A stretch of DNA of 64,000 nucleotides, from contig CP075492.1 of NCBI GenBank assembly GCA_021613535.1, positions 18,352,001 through 18,416,000 of the forward strand. The letters are read 5' to 3'. The translations under genes were made by a program, and so were the position numbers. A model generated the notes under the pieces. It did not search any database and was not told the DNA's origin. It saw nothing but the letters and a program-made list of their open reading frames with translations. Below, one piece after another: positions 49,111 through 60,101 of this stretch; position 1 is the first letter of the stretch; every line of letters begins with the position of its first letter. The stretch is from Adineta vaga (taxonomy: Eukaryota > Rotifera).

Positions 49111-49120
49111 TATATAAAGG
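49111..49120 (+). promoter_or_regulatory. TATA box of the small secreted peptide gene
   Basis: TATATAAAGG 75 bp before the ATG, in GC-poor sequence; spacing suits a start of transcription near 49140. Confidence 0.6.
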
Positions 49121-49185
49121 AAGTTACGTTTCTGCTTATACTTCACAAAAATTCAGTCATCAATTGGTATATTTTCTTCTCTACT

Positions 49186-49457
49186 ATGAAACTCTTATCA
49201 GTTATTCTTTTGGGAACATTTTTTATTCTTATGGCTGTATCATCGACAGCTGGTAAGATTATATTCTTTCTGATTGAAACTATATATTCACTTTTTTGTT
49301 TTTCTTCACTTGAGGAAATCCAATTTGGACTGGCATTCGATGGGGATTAAAACCGACATGTTTAGGATGTTCTGGACTCTGCGAAGTGCGTGCTCCATCC
49401 GGTTGTGCGTGTGTTAAAGATTACGCATGTGAAGCACGTTTACGTCAACAAGGATAA
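49186..49457 (+). CDS. Small secreted cysteine-rich peptide, two exons
   Basis: Exon 1 (49186-49252) encodes a signal peptide, MKLLSVILLGTFFILMAVSSTAG. A 62-bp intron (GTAAGA...CTTGAG) leads to exon 2 (49315-49457). The mature part is about 46 residues with six cysteines in the order CLGC-x3-C-x8-CAC-x5-C (KPTCLGCSGLCEV, GCACVKDYACEA). Total 69 residues. The acceptor ends in GAG, which is unusual, but phase fits. Such peptides may be antimicrobial or structural; no named family is recognised, and I infer no activity. Confidence 0.65.
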
Positions 49458-50049
49458 ACGAACAATAAAACATCTAAACGTTACCGTTCAACAAAAACTA
49501 TTTAATCTACTAACAGTTTTCACTTTCTACTAAATATAAAAGTAATATCATCAAAATAATAAAGATAATGATAGATTTTAAAATTTCTGAAAAGAAATCG
49601 CACGCGTTCCCATATTCTAAATGAATTTGACTATAAAATCGAACAATATGAACAATGATATGATTTTATTTAGAAAAAATAGGGTGGGTGTGGGTGCAAA
49701 TCTGTGTCATAAACACATCTATATGCATCGAACTTAATAAAAACTCAAATTTTTTATATGATTAAACGAAAATTTTCTAGTTTGTAATACTAATGACTTA
49801 CTAACAAATCGTTTCGGTTGAGGATGTGAGTGTGGGTGTGGGTCAAGATATCTCTTCGTCACCAACCTACACCCGTATCCACCCTCAAGATTTATAATGC
49901 TTCTATTACAATTTTCATCTTTATTATAAAGTGAGAAGATTATGTGCCGTTTTTGTCTATTTTATTAATTATATAAATATATTGAAGTTTATAATGATAT
50001 AAAATGCATGTGAAATACAATACAGAAAGCATAATAATATTAATAATAA
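49458..50049. other. Intergenic region with one full and one half hairpin
   Basis: AATAAAACATC at about 49465 may be the polyadenylation signal of the peptide gene. A half hairpin (AGGGTGGGTGTGGGTGC, 49681-49697) lacks its C-rich arm. The rest is AT-rich. Confidence 0.45.
49817..49889. repeat. Telomere-like hairpin element, copy 12
   Basis: GTTGAGGATGTGAGTGTGGG then TGTGGGTC, spacer, and ACCAACCTACACCCGTATCC then ACCCTCAA. Both TTGAGG and CCTCAA ends are present. Confidence 0.8.
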
Positions 50050-53000
50050 TTATTCATCACAGGGTAAACCTAAAGCAACTCTTATTTGATTCATTTCTGC
50101 ATCAATAAAAACAAGATCATCTCTTGTATCTTGATTTAAATCGACTACATGTAATGAATGAAAACATTGACTATTGTTATTATTATTATTTGTATTTATC
50201 TTGAAAAATAAATCATTGTTATCTAAAATTTCATTACCTTGTGGAACGTATACAGTTAAAGTTCCATTACATGTTAAAATAGCCACATCATCGAATGAAT
50301 CATTATTAAAATTTATTCGAGCGATTGCTGTTGGATAACTTTCTATCAAGTAAATCTGTTGATCTCTTAACCATGCCAAAGAAATAATTACATGAAATGT
50401 ATCTGTTTCAGGCGAAATTATTGCAAAATCATCAATTGTATCATCGTTAAATGTTCCCTTAATCATCATCGTTGGATATCCATTTAAAGTAAGTGCATCG
50501 CTGAATGAATAGTATAATGTATTATTATATCCATAGAAACTTTTCAATTGCACAGAACCAGTATCACTACATAAACTTATTTGATATACTTCATTATCAA
50601 TAGAATCATGAATTACTATTGCTGAAATATTACCCTCAATCCAAAAAGGATCTAATAATCCAAGATCAAACTGATATCCATCACCAGAATTTAAGAAAAC
50701 ATTTATTATATCTTCATTAGATAAAATATTTGATGGAAGAATAAGAATTAAATCAATAAATCCATCAAAATTCATATCAGCAACTTCAATTATAGTTGGT
50801 AATTCGCTTTCATTATAGAATGGGAAAATATATGGTGATAAAACAAATAGATTACTTGTTGTGTCACCAAAGTAAATCACTATTTCATTTGTTCCAGCTA
50901 ATATAACAACTAAAAAAAATAGAAAAGACGTTTTCTTTTTATTTTAAATAAAAAACTAATACTCACTTAAATCGAGTAATGTATCATTATTAAAATCGGT
51001 CGTTTTGATTTGTTCTGGACGAGATCCATTTCCGGTAGAAAAAATTTGTGATATTTGAAATGTTCCATTACCTTTTCCTAACATTATACTCAACGAATCC
51101 GAATCCGAATTGACTACAATTAAATCTATTATTGAATCTTGATTAAAATCACCAGTAATCATTGCAACAGGATTTATACCATCAGTTGAATAAGTTTCAG
51201 ACTGATGTTTTATCGTCATATAACAAGTATCTGAAATAGATCAATTCGAATCGATTAATTTCGAATTATATTTAAATATACTTATTGTTTCTGTTGTCGT
51301 ATCAATAGTACTGCTAGTAGTAACAATAGTTGGTTTAGTTGTTGAAACGATATTCTCTTCTTTCTTTTGATTTCGAAATAAAATTATGGAAGTTGTTATA
51401 AATGAACCGATGGCCAATAGAATCAAACAGATTATAAGTGTTCGATTTCGATATTTTCTTTGTTTAAAAGATTTTATCGAAGTAGTGACAATAGGATCAG
51501 ATATCTGTTCAATTGTATTGATTCTCAGATTTTGTGAATGTGGTGTTATTGAATTTATGTTCTTTCGACATGTTATCAATTTAATAAATATTAATTCTGT
51601 ATAATATACAAAGATATGTAAACCATTGGTTAATCCACCGAAAAGAGCGATTAACATTGTAATCACATAAATTGTATTATATTGTATTAAATAAGAATAT
51701 TGACAAGATTGAGGTCTACATTCATCGAAATAATGATCAAATGATGTATTTTGAAACCATTGTGAAACGAATAATTGATTAAGTAATGTTTCAATCTTTG
51801 TATCTGGTGGTGATAATGAAGAATATTTCAAAATATTTGCTTTAATTGGTTTTGAATGATATAAATATGTTTGCATAAAACTTAAACATGATCGATTATA
51901 GAGACAAGCTAAAGTTGATTGAAGAAGAGAATCAAAAAAGAGACAACCAGTATGAAATCCTGGCATTTCTACATTAGCAGGTGAAGGATACGCAAAAGCT
52001 ATACGATAAGATAATGCTGAACAATTTGTTTGTATTCCACATGAACAATCATTATATATTTGTGACATAGTAAGAGCAGATATTGTTTGTCCAGGATTAT
52101 TAACGAGCATTTGATAATTATCAGGAGAATTTCTTATTCTAAATTCCCAATTCGATGAAAAAACTGTTCCAAGTTGATTTCCATAATTTGTTAATTGAAT
52201 TAATTTGAATGTTTCCATAAATTGTTGTGATATTGAGAATTTAAATTGTTCAAATATAGTTTCTGTTCGAAAATGAAATTCACTAGGTGAAATTATATGT
52301 GATGTTATAAAATTATTTTGTCCAAATTTTGTTAATGATGTATTAACTGTATTTTGAGATAAACGACATAATTGTCCTAATGCTTGAAATTGTAGACGAA
52401 GCGGATTACGATAATCAATAAGACCAGTAAAACCGTATGAAAATATATATAATGAATCTATACTTTCTTGCCATGATGATGAAATAAATATACTTGAACA
52501 TATTTCATGATATTGTGGTTCAATTTGAGTAATAAATTTATTGTATTTAATTGCTGTGTTACTACAAAGACATTCAAGTGTTAAAGAATATTGAGATAAT
52601 AATTGATGATATGTCGAAATTGATGGAGATTCAATAATGATTGTGTTTGTTTCTTGTCTTAATAATCCATAGAGAGTAAGAATAATTAATGTTGTTATTA
52701 GAAGAATTAAATATATTCGAGTTGTACATCGATTTCTTTCGAGAATGATTGGATCTTGTGAGAGTGGAATTGTTGGGAAAAGATTTAATTCTATCAAATG
52801 TTTTTTAGTCGAGTTAAAAGTCGAACGACAATGATTGTAGAATTCTAAAATCATTCAATTGTATGAAATATATTTTCAATGAAATTATACTTACGTTGTC
52901 TTCGAGATACACTTCTGATACGTTTACTTTGAAGAATAATATTAAGAAATTTAAAGAATAATGTAACAATAAATGGTAAAAAAAGACGAAGAACAATATT

Positions 53001-56000
53001 AATACCTCCGATTAACCCAAGAATTTTTGTAATAATATAAATAAAATTTAATCGAATTTGAATAGAATATTGACATGTTAATGGATAACATTGATTAAAA
53101 TAAGATTCAAATAAACTTTCATTTTTCCATGATTGTATAAAAAGATTATTTGCTAAGATTTCAATTGTTGTTGATGTTATTATATTTGATTTTAATAAAG
53201 TTAAATTAGTTGATGAATTAATGAATTGTTGAATTTCTAAAAGACATGTTTCATTATATAAACATTCTAATGTTGATATTAATATTGATTGAAAAGGAAA
53301 CCATGTTTGAAACATTCCTGGAATAATAGAATTTAAACTTCCATTTTTATATATAGCTATATGTCGATAACAAATATCATTTGATGTTGAATGACATTTA
53401 CATTTTGAAATAGTCGTATTTTTTGATGATAAACAATCGAATGTATTTGGAGATTGTGCTTCAATTATGGATAATGTAAGTGGATTTCCACGCATTACTG
53501 TAAATTCAAATTCTGAATTGATTGGTGTAATGAATTGATTAATTTCAAAATTTGTTTTAATTAAATTTAATATTGTTTGAAATGATAATGATATTGTTCT
53601 TTTAAAATTTTCGATAAGTAAATTGATTTGTATTTGAAATGTTTGTTGATTAAGTGTATAACTTGTTATATATTTAGTTTGATAAAATGATTGAAGAGAA
53701 TCATCGATTGTTTGTTGAGACATTCGACATAATGTTGATAAGAGTTGAAAATATATTTTCCAATGATAACGAATATCTCGAGTATAAATTGTGGAAGAAT
53801 TGTCATTAGAAAATTCAAAATTAATCCAATCAGATGAGAGAAATTGACTTAAACAAATTTCATGATATTCAGGTTCGATATAAGAAAGATATTTTTGATC
53901 AATTGCTGTTTGATTACAAGGACAAGTTAATGTTAAGGGATATTGATCATAAAAAGAAATAAAAGTATCTAAAGATGGTGATTTTATATTAAAATGAGTT
54001 GTTTGTCCTGTAATTGTTGTGAAAATAATGATGATAATCGTTGTTAAAATTAATATAATTATATAAATTCTTGTTGTATAACGTTCTCGACGAAGTATAT
54101 GTTCATTTGTTGATGGTGGAATACTTTTAAATAGATTGAATTTTTTTATCATTTGTTTTACACATTGAAATACATTTTTTATACGATCACAAGTTGAAAC
54201 TAAACAACGAATAATAATAAATATTTTTTGTCATTAGACATGTGCAGGGTAAGCGTTTTCATTACTCTGCACCCTGGCATAGCAGGGTAAAGGGGACCCT
54301 GCACATCTCTACTTTACACATGATGAGTAAGTGATTTTGTACCATTTTTTGCTTCGTAAAATAATAACTGCTGACATATAGTTCATTGAACAAATGGTTC
54401 ATAAATACCATTTAAATATTCGGCTCTAAATAAACTCGACTAAAAATCTCCACGGGATGTTGATGGTGGTTGTGATGTTATTCATAATTTAGTCTCTTTA
54501 AACGATAATAGAATTTCTCTTTTTTTCTCATCAAATTTTTGTTCTGGTGAATTACTACACATTTTCAAAATAAAAAACTGTTTCAGTTAACAAAATTGAC
54601 GATATCTAATTCTGAAAATATTTTTTCAACCAACATTTATTATATTGAATTGAATACGATGGTTCTTTGTTTTCATTCGTGTACAGAATAGAATATTATT
54701 CCTCAAAAAATCGCATCAGAAGATGTTCAGCTTTTACCGTTATTGAAAGAAGAAGCAAAGAGTCAGATAAAATTATCCCTACAATTATGGCAAGAGTATT
54801 AATTGTTTCGACTAACGGATCTCTTATCCTAGCCCTACCCTACCCTGCAGGGTAGGGGTAGGGGGCCCCTGCACATGTCTATTTGTCATTCCTTAAATTG
54901 TTAAAGCATTTATCACACATTTTGCTCATATGTTAATTGAACTTACTCTGATTTACTGATTTATCAATTATAATTATTCGCGAGTTGTTTCCTTTAGTTT
55001 TCAATTTTGATATAGTTGGCCAAATTATACTGAAAATCAAAGGAACGAATATTTTCAATATAGAAGATAATCCACCAAATAAACCAATTAATGAAGTAAT
55101 TATATACAAAAGATCATAACGTTCAATAATTGTATATTGACAAGAATCTGGTGCACATTGTGAAAAATATTTTTCAAAATATGTTTCATTTATCCACTGA
55201 ACAACAAACATTTGACTAAGTAATTGTTCAATTGTTTTATTTGAAAATGAAGAATTTAATTTTGGAAATTGATTTGATGTTTGTGTAAGAAGATCAACAA
55301 ATGTTTGATTATAAAATACTTCAAGTGTTGATTTGAATAAAGCGCTTAACATATAACAACCTGTTTGAAAACCAGGAATAGTTTCATTTTCAAATGTTGT
55401 TAAATCTATACATGTTGTACTTGTTGAACTTGAACATGTACAAGATAAACCATCAGAAAATGTATAATTTATACCTTCATAAGGAATAATATCTTCTATA
55501 TGTTTATTCCATTGTTCTACAGGTAAAACACTTGTTACTGAAGCACCTGTCATTAATAAACTTTGTGCTGTTATATTTTGAATAAATTTTAATGTCTTTA
55601 GAAATGTTTTTGGTATAAAATCAATAAAATCAATTAATAATGAAGTCATTTGAATTTGTAGAGATTGTTGAGAAAATAATTGTGAATGAATAAAATCTGT
55701 TTGTAAAAATGTTTTAAGATGATTTTCAATTGTTTCTTTTGTTAATTGACATAAATTACGAAGAGTTATAAATTGAAATACAGCAATCCGATGAAAATCA
55801 ATTGATGTAGAATTTTCATCAATATCTTCATAGAGACTATAAAGTTGATTGATATATTCATCTGATATCAGATGACTTTCACATAATTCATGATAAGTAG
55901 GTTTAACTTGAATAAATTCTTCATATTTTATTGCTATTTTTGTACAAAAACATTGGAATGATGTTTGTTTTTCCATAAATGAATATTCATTGAATGAAGG

Positions 56001-56237
56001 AGATTTTATTACCATTGTTTGTACACGAACTGTAATTATATTATAAAGTGCTATACTTAACATTGATGAGATGAGAAGAAATAAATATAAACGAGTTGAT
56101 CGACGTTGATTTTGTATAATAATTTCATCTTGAATACCATTATTGAATAGATTTAATTCAAATAGATTTTTCTTAAGAAATAGTAGAAAAGATCGAAAAT
56201 ATACTCCTATTAACATTATTTGTTTTATCTGAAACAT
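50050..56237 (-). CDS. Giant membrane protein: three TM-ectodomain-TM modules plus FG-GAP repeats
   Basis: Exons A 56237-54947, B 54199-52895, C 52844-51282, D 51230-50967 and E 50897-50050 all join in phase 1, giving about 1,756 residues. Exons A, B and C are homologous modules: a short cytoplasmic lead (FELNLF, KFNLFKS, IELNLF), an R-rich stretch before a TM (RRSTRLY, RYTTRIY, RCTTRIY), a sPSxxxY motif, a CxC element (FQCFCTK, LTCPCNQ, LECLCSN), PxYHExC, about 300 extracellular residues and a second TM after CQYxxxxxxxxIYxIT. After module C comes another TM (TLIICLILLAIGSFITTSIILF), a Thr-rich stalk and FG-GAP/VCBS repeats (TGDFNQDSIIDLIVVN, VADMNFDGFIDLILIL) at about 1410-1756. FG-GAP repeats form beta-propellers in integrins. 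An upstream exon is possible, since an acceptor-like TTTCAG precedes 56228. Role unknown. Confidence 0.75.
54235..54881. mobile_element. Non-autonomous hAT-type element, 647 bp, in an intron, with 8-bp target duplication
   Basis: Ends are inverted repeats TAGACATGTGCAGGG and CCCTGCACATGTCTA; flanks are identical 8-mers TTTGTCAT (54227-54234 and 54882-54889). The size of the duplication and the TAG-type terminus fit the hAT superfamily. Subterminal regions are rich in ACCCTGC/GCAGGG blocks. It carries no transposase. It lies between exons A and B of the large gene, so splicing can remove it. Confidence 0.9.
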
Positions 56238-56911
56238 TAAAAAAAGATATTTTCATGTGGAAAATGAATGCCTATTTCTCTGATGTGTTTACTACAATTT
56301 GTATGCGTTAGTCAGTAATTCATCCGAGACACACTTTTCACATACTCTTTTTTTTTCTCCTCAAGAAAAAGCTTTACTCACACTAATGAAATATGTTCAC
56401 TTTTATTTACATTTAAACTATTTCTCTTTGACTATAGTCAGATACAATGAATATTTCTTCCCTAGGTATTAAAGCACCTCATAATGTAAATTGTTTCGCT
56501 TTTTAGTGAAAAAAATTTAAAAAAAAAAGGTTTTCCTCACTGATTCGATGAATAACAGGTGACATATCATCACTTTCCTGGGAATGTGCTTATATACGAA
56601 TACTTAAAAAGAATTTTGAGAATGAAACTACGAGTAGTAAGAAATATTCTATGTTCATATCAATCCAATAGAGTAGCCAATGAGTCCACAGATAAAAATG
56701 GCAACTTTTACAAATTTTATTATCTTTATCACCTATCGGTTCAATCTGTTGGAAATGTTCAAATCTACATACCATACCGATTTTGATATAATCGAATTGC
56801 AAAACAGCGACTAAGTAAAAAAAAACTCTAAGTATGAAAAACGCAACAGAATCATAGTTTTCATAGTTGGAAAAAAAAACGCTTCTGTTTTGTATTATTA
56901 ATATCTTTAAT
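56238..56911. other. Intergenic region upstream of the giant gene
   Basis: No gene is recognised; two opposed short frames at 56559-56922 have no features. Confidence 0.4.
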
Positions 56912-57420
56912 GAATGAAGCATACAGATGTGCGATAGAGCGAGAATTTGTTATTCCATTTGCAACTGGTATTTCACCATGTTTCACTTTGATTTTGTTTG
57001 GATTTTTTTTATTGTAATGAACTGGTATAATACGCGGTGTTTATATTTTATCAGTAATCCGATATAGAATTCGATTTAGTAGTAGATTTATTATTTCATC
57101 CTGAATAAATTGACCGAAAATTCTCTTTTTTGGATCGATTCGTCTAACTAATTCTCTTGCTAACCAACCGTAGACCATAGATTGATACCTATGAGCTGTT
57201 CTAGGCGGCCATAAAGGTCTCTTCTGTTCAATTCATATGTTCTTGAATGGGTAGACGGAACAAATGATAAATCAGAACGATGAGTGAGAATATCTGCTAC
57301 TGTGCTGTTCTCTTTTCCATTCTCGCCAATATTCTGTAACTAAAGATGAATAATTGAGCAGACCACGTTGAAGAAAAAGTGTAACAGCGACAAGACTCTT
57401 AGATTTTGAGAAAACCATTT
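56912..57420 (-). pseudogene. Beta-lactamase-related serine hydrolase remnant
   Basis: On the minus strand, fragments in different frames read FSKSKSLVAVTLFLQRGLL (the SxxK region), NSTVADILTHRSDLSFV, then PPRTAHRYQSMVYGWLAREL and IPVANGITNSRSIAHLYAS. These match, in the right order, the beta-lactamase-related (LACTB/esterase-like) family: SxxK, TVxxLLxHRxGL, YG/YxN region and NGITNARSLA. Several frameshifts and stops break it, and the N-terminus is missing. Such genes are common in bdelloids and often bacterial-like; transfer is possible but not shown. Confidence 0.7.
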
Positions 57421-57590
57421 GTGATGTGTCACTATTGTAAGATTTTGTTCGTTATTCATTGAACCAACCGCTCTATAGAAAACTGACCAATTTGATTTGA
57501 TGATAAATTGTCATAGATACTCCCAAATTCAACACGAACAATACATCATTGTATTTAAATTTAACTAAAAACCAAATATATGATATTCAT

Positions 57591-57653
57591 CTTGAGGGTG
57601 TGGGTGTGGGTACGGGTACTACATCTGTCTAATGCCCACACCCACACCCTCAA
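57591..57653. repeat. Telomere-like hairpin element, copy 13 (best preserved)
   Basis: CTTGAGGGTGTGGGTGTGGG and CCCACACCCACACCCTCAA flank a 24-bp spacer; the arms are perfect complements over 19 bp. Confidence 0.93.
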
Positions 57654-57721
57654 ATACACGAAACTTTATCTTGTATCTCAGATGGTTAACGTAAATTTTC
57701 GCATTTTTCTGTTTTTATTTC

Positions 57722-58238
57722 AGAAATAATTTCAACATCAACTAGCTTGGCAAACAATGCTATTATAACATATTAAATTGATAGTACTTCGACAAATTTC
57801 TCTACAACATCAACAACAAGTACAAGTAAGTTACAAGTTTTCGTTACGTTTAAACTGTATTCATTGTTTATTTAGTAACAACGGCTCCGTGTTGTGCTAG
57901 ATAATGTACTGGTACTTTAGCGAGTCAAATGAATACGACTACTTGTAGCAGCATTTGTCAAGATAGTGATAGTTGGATGTGTCGATCTACTTCAACTTTT
58001 TGTAAGAGTGGTATTTTCACAAGTGGTGCTTACTGTAACACTGGTGCTGGTCACTCTCCTTGTGAAGACGGTTTCTACTGTGTTTATGATGCCTATACTT
58101 CTGGTGGACCATATTTGTGCATGAAATATAACAATCCATGAACGTCAATAAATATATTTCAAAATACTTTTTTTTACATTCAATTATCTCTTTTATGTGT
58201 TTAGCACTATCGAATATTTGTTCAGTTACGAGTACTAC
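57722..58238 (+). pseudogene. Secreted cysteine-rich protein remnant, tail cut by a solo LTR
   Basis: Exons after acceptors at 57721 and 57883 give Ser/Thr-rich pieces and then a Cys-rich domain: TAPCCAR-stop-CTGT, CSSICQDSDSWMCRSTSTFC, AYCNTGAGHSPCEDGFYC, ending at 58141. Stops TAA occur at about 57774 and 57903. A further exon from about 58205 (ALSNICSVTSTT) is interrupted by the LTR at 58239. No start codon was located. The Cys spacing is not one I can name. Confidence 0.5.
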
Positions 58239-58449
58239 TGTAACGATAAAGATATCACCCCATGTGGTGATATCAATATATGATCATCTCTCCCAATCAT
58301 GCGTATCCTCTTGTTCTTCTCTCTCTCTTCCTCTCTCTATATAAGTGTGCATTGTATTGTAGAGTGGGGACACTCTGGGTATGTGAGATAGCCGAATAAA
58401 CATCTACACCGTGAGGAGCGGTCAGCTACTCAACCAGTTTGTCGTTACA
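58239..58449 (+). mobile_element. Solo LTR (211 bp) with 5-bp target duplication
   Basis: Begins TGTAACGATAAAG and ends TTTGTCGTTACA, giving an 8-bp terminal inverted repeat TGTAACGA/TCGTTACA. Flanks are identical ACTAC (58234-58238 and 58450-58454). Inside are a CT-rich tract, TATATAAG (about 58338) and GAATAAAC (about 58393), the expected promoter and polyadenylation signals. No internal retrotransposon sequence is present, so it is a recombination product. Confidence 0.9.
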
Positions 58450-58569
58450 ACTACCACTTTAGCTACTGTCAAATAATCAATGAACTAGATCATTATCGTC
58501 TGTTAGCTTGTTTTAATATAAAAAAAGAACAGAAAGACATTGACACCCTCAAAATACAAATATGAGAAT

Positions 58570-58985
58570 GACGTATAAAAAGATAATTCACCACCATAAA
58601 TAATACTGTCGATAATCAATAGGGTCCTTGGCGACATCATCTTTTCGTCTAACTTCTCGAATTACATTGATTATTTTTGCATTCCATATATCACTTGTAC
58701 TTTGAATATATAATGAATGTAGATAAGAAATATTTTCGTTTTTATTTAATAAATATTTGATAATCATTTCGATTTATATTAATAGTCAAATATTCCAATC
58801 GATGAAAAAGATTAATCAAGAATTAAACTGCTTCGAACGTACATAAACCAATAGTTACATCTTTAATCGTATTTTTACGCGAAAAATATTGAAAATCTTC
58901 ACTGGATTGTATTAATGACAAATTTCCTTCTTTAAGTGCCAATTTTCTTCAATTAGGAGTTAAAGATAACAATTTAATTTCATTA
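58570..58985 (-). pseudogene. F-box/LRR protein C-terminal remnant
   Basis: Minus-strand pieces read NTIKDVTIGLCTFEAV, LINLFHRLEYLTININ and, in another frame, LLNKNENISYLHSLYIQ ... DYRQYYLWW-stop. The final YLWW ending and LRR-like strands resemble the F-box proteins of this genome (compare LKHLYIWL at 23731). Stops and frameshifts separate the pieces, and the F-box itself is absent. Confidence 0.55.
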
Positions 58986-59021
58986 TAAAAACAAGTATTG
59001 CTGTTATTAATCGTTATTTTA

Positions 59022-59071
59022 GAGCGTGGGTGGGTGGGTGTGAATACAAGTGAATCTCACCCACACCCTCG
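59022..59071. repeat. Telomere-like hairpin element, copy 14
   Basis: GCGTGGGTGGGTGGGTGTGA, short spacer, TCACCCACACCCTCG. It abuts the 3' break of the mariner fragment. Confidence 0.8.
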
Positions 59072-59414
59072 ACTTTGCAATGTGGGGTCTGGCATTGTCA
59101 TGCAAAAAATAAATTCTGTCTTGCTTCCCCTGGAGTTTTGTTGCAACTCGGTCTAATTGCTCACGATAGATATCAGCAGTGATTGTGCAACCAGTTGGAA
59201 GGAGTTCCCAATGAATAATTTCTTTTACATCCCACCAAACACTCAGCATGATCTTCTTTCGGTGAAAGTTACTTTTGGGCGTTGCTGCACCTGTTTCTCC
59301 CGGTCCCAGCCACTGTCGCTTGTGCGTGTGGTTAACATATAATACCCACGTCTCACCCCCAGTAACAAGATTCTGGAGCCATTGGTAGTTGCGATGAAAT
59401 GTCATTAATTCCAT
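59072..59414 (-). pseudogene. Mariner transposase fragment (middle of the catalytic domain)
   Basis: Reads WLQNLVTGGETWVLYVNH, KRQWLGPGET, KKIMLSVWWDVKEIIHWELL, YREQLDRVATKL and IYFLHDNARPHIAK, matching mariner transposases. The first catalytic position (TGDE in relatives) reads TGGE, so the Asp is lost; HDNARPH keeps the second Asp. The N-terminal DNA-binding part, the third Asp and the inverted repeats are missing. It ends at hairpins on both sides (copies 14 and 15). Confidence 0.88.
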
Positions 59415-59419
59415 ATAAG

Positions 59420-59475
59420 CGGATGTGGGTGTGGGTCAAGGTATACTCTTTACCCACACCCACACCCACCCTCAA
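59420..59475. repeat. Telomere-like hairpin element, copy 15
   Basis: GCGGATGTGGGTGTGGGTCA, 16-bp spacer, TACCCACACCCACACCCACC then CTCAA. Confidence 0.88.
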
Positions 59476-59522
59476 TGTCAACTAGTCCGTTTTAACTAGT
59501 TCAGATCAAAATTTTAATCTGT

Positions 59523-60101
59523 ACTACTATCCATTTCAAAATAGAATGCAGTCGGTTGCAAGTTGAATAAATCACCAACGTTGATAGCTATCGAGTTCGG
59601 GTTTTCACCTTTAGAAAGAGAAAACCTGGGGCTATTTATATTTCAAATATTATATCAGACGAAATCTCTTGGAAAACCGCCATTTTTGCAGATCTTTCTC
59701 GAAACTACGAGAAAATTGTATAATAAGTGAATGAACGTAAAAAAAGGAATTTTTCAATTTTTGGTCTGGAAGAAAATATTTGAAAAATTTGAAATACATA
59801 TATTCTTGTAGAACTCATTGAGCTGTACAAGAATGTGTATCTTTCGAGTTTTTCAAATATTTTCTTTCAGACCAAAAACTGGAAATACTGACTTTTTTAG
59901 CTAAATAATTTTCGTTTCCCAGCAAAAAAGATTTGCAAAAATGACGGTTTTCCAAAAGATTTCGTCTGATATAATATTTGAAATATAAATAGCCCCAGGT
60001 TCTCTCTTTCTAAAGGTGAAAACCCGAACTCGATAGCTATCAACGTTGGTGATTTATTCAACTCGCAACCGACTGCATTCTATTTTGAAATGGATAGTAG
60101 T
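59523..60101. repeat. Long palindrome / foldback element (about 580 bp)
   Basis: The outer blocks ACTACTATCCATTTCAAAAT and its complement, the middle blocks (GTTGATAGCTATCGAGTTC, CCTGGGGCTATTTATATTTC, AGACGAAATCT) and inner TTTTTGGTCTG ... CAGACCAAAAA all pair around a centre near 59812. Arms are about 280 bp and roughly 85-90 percent alike by eye. No protein frame and no clear target duplication were seen. Probably a foldback or MITE-type element, or an inverted duplication. Confidence 0.9.

Noticed and set aside
54667-54855. 62-codon frame in the 647-bp hAT element
   Set aside because: It might echo a hAT transposase end, but resemblance is too weak to call.
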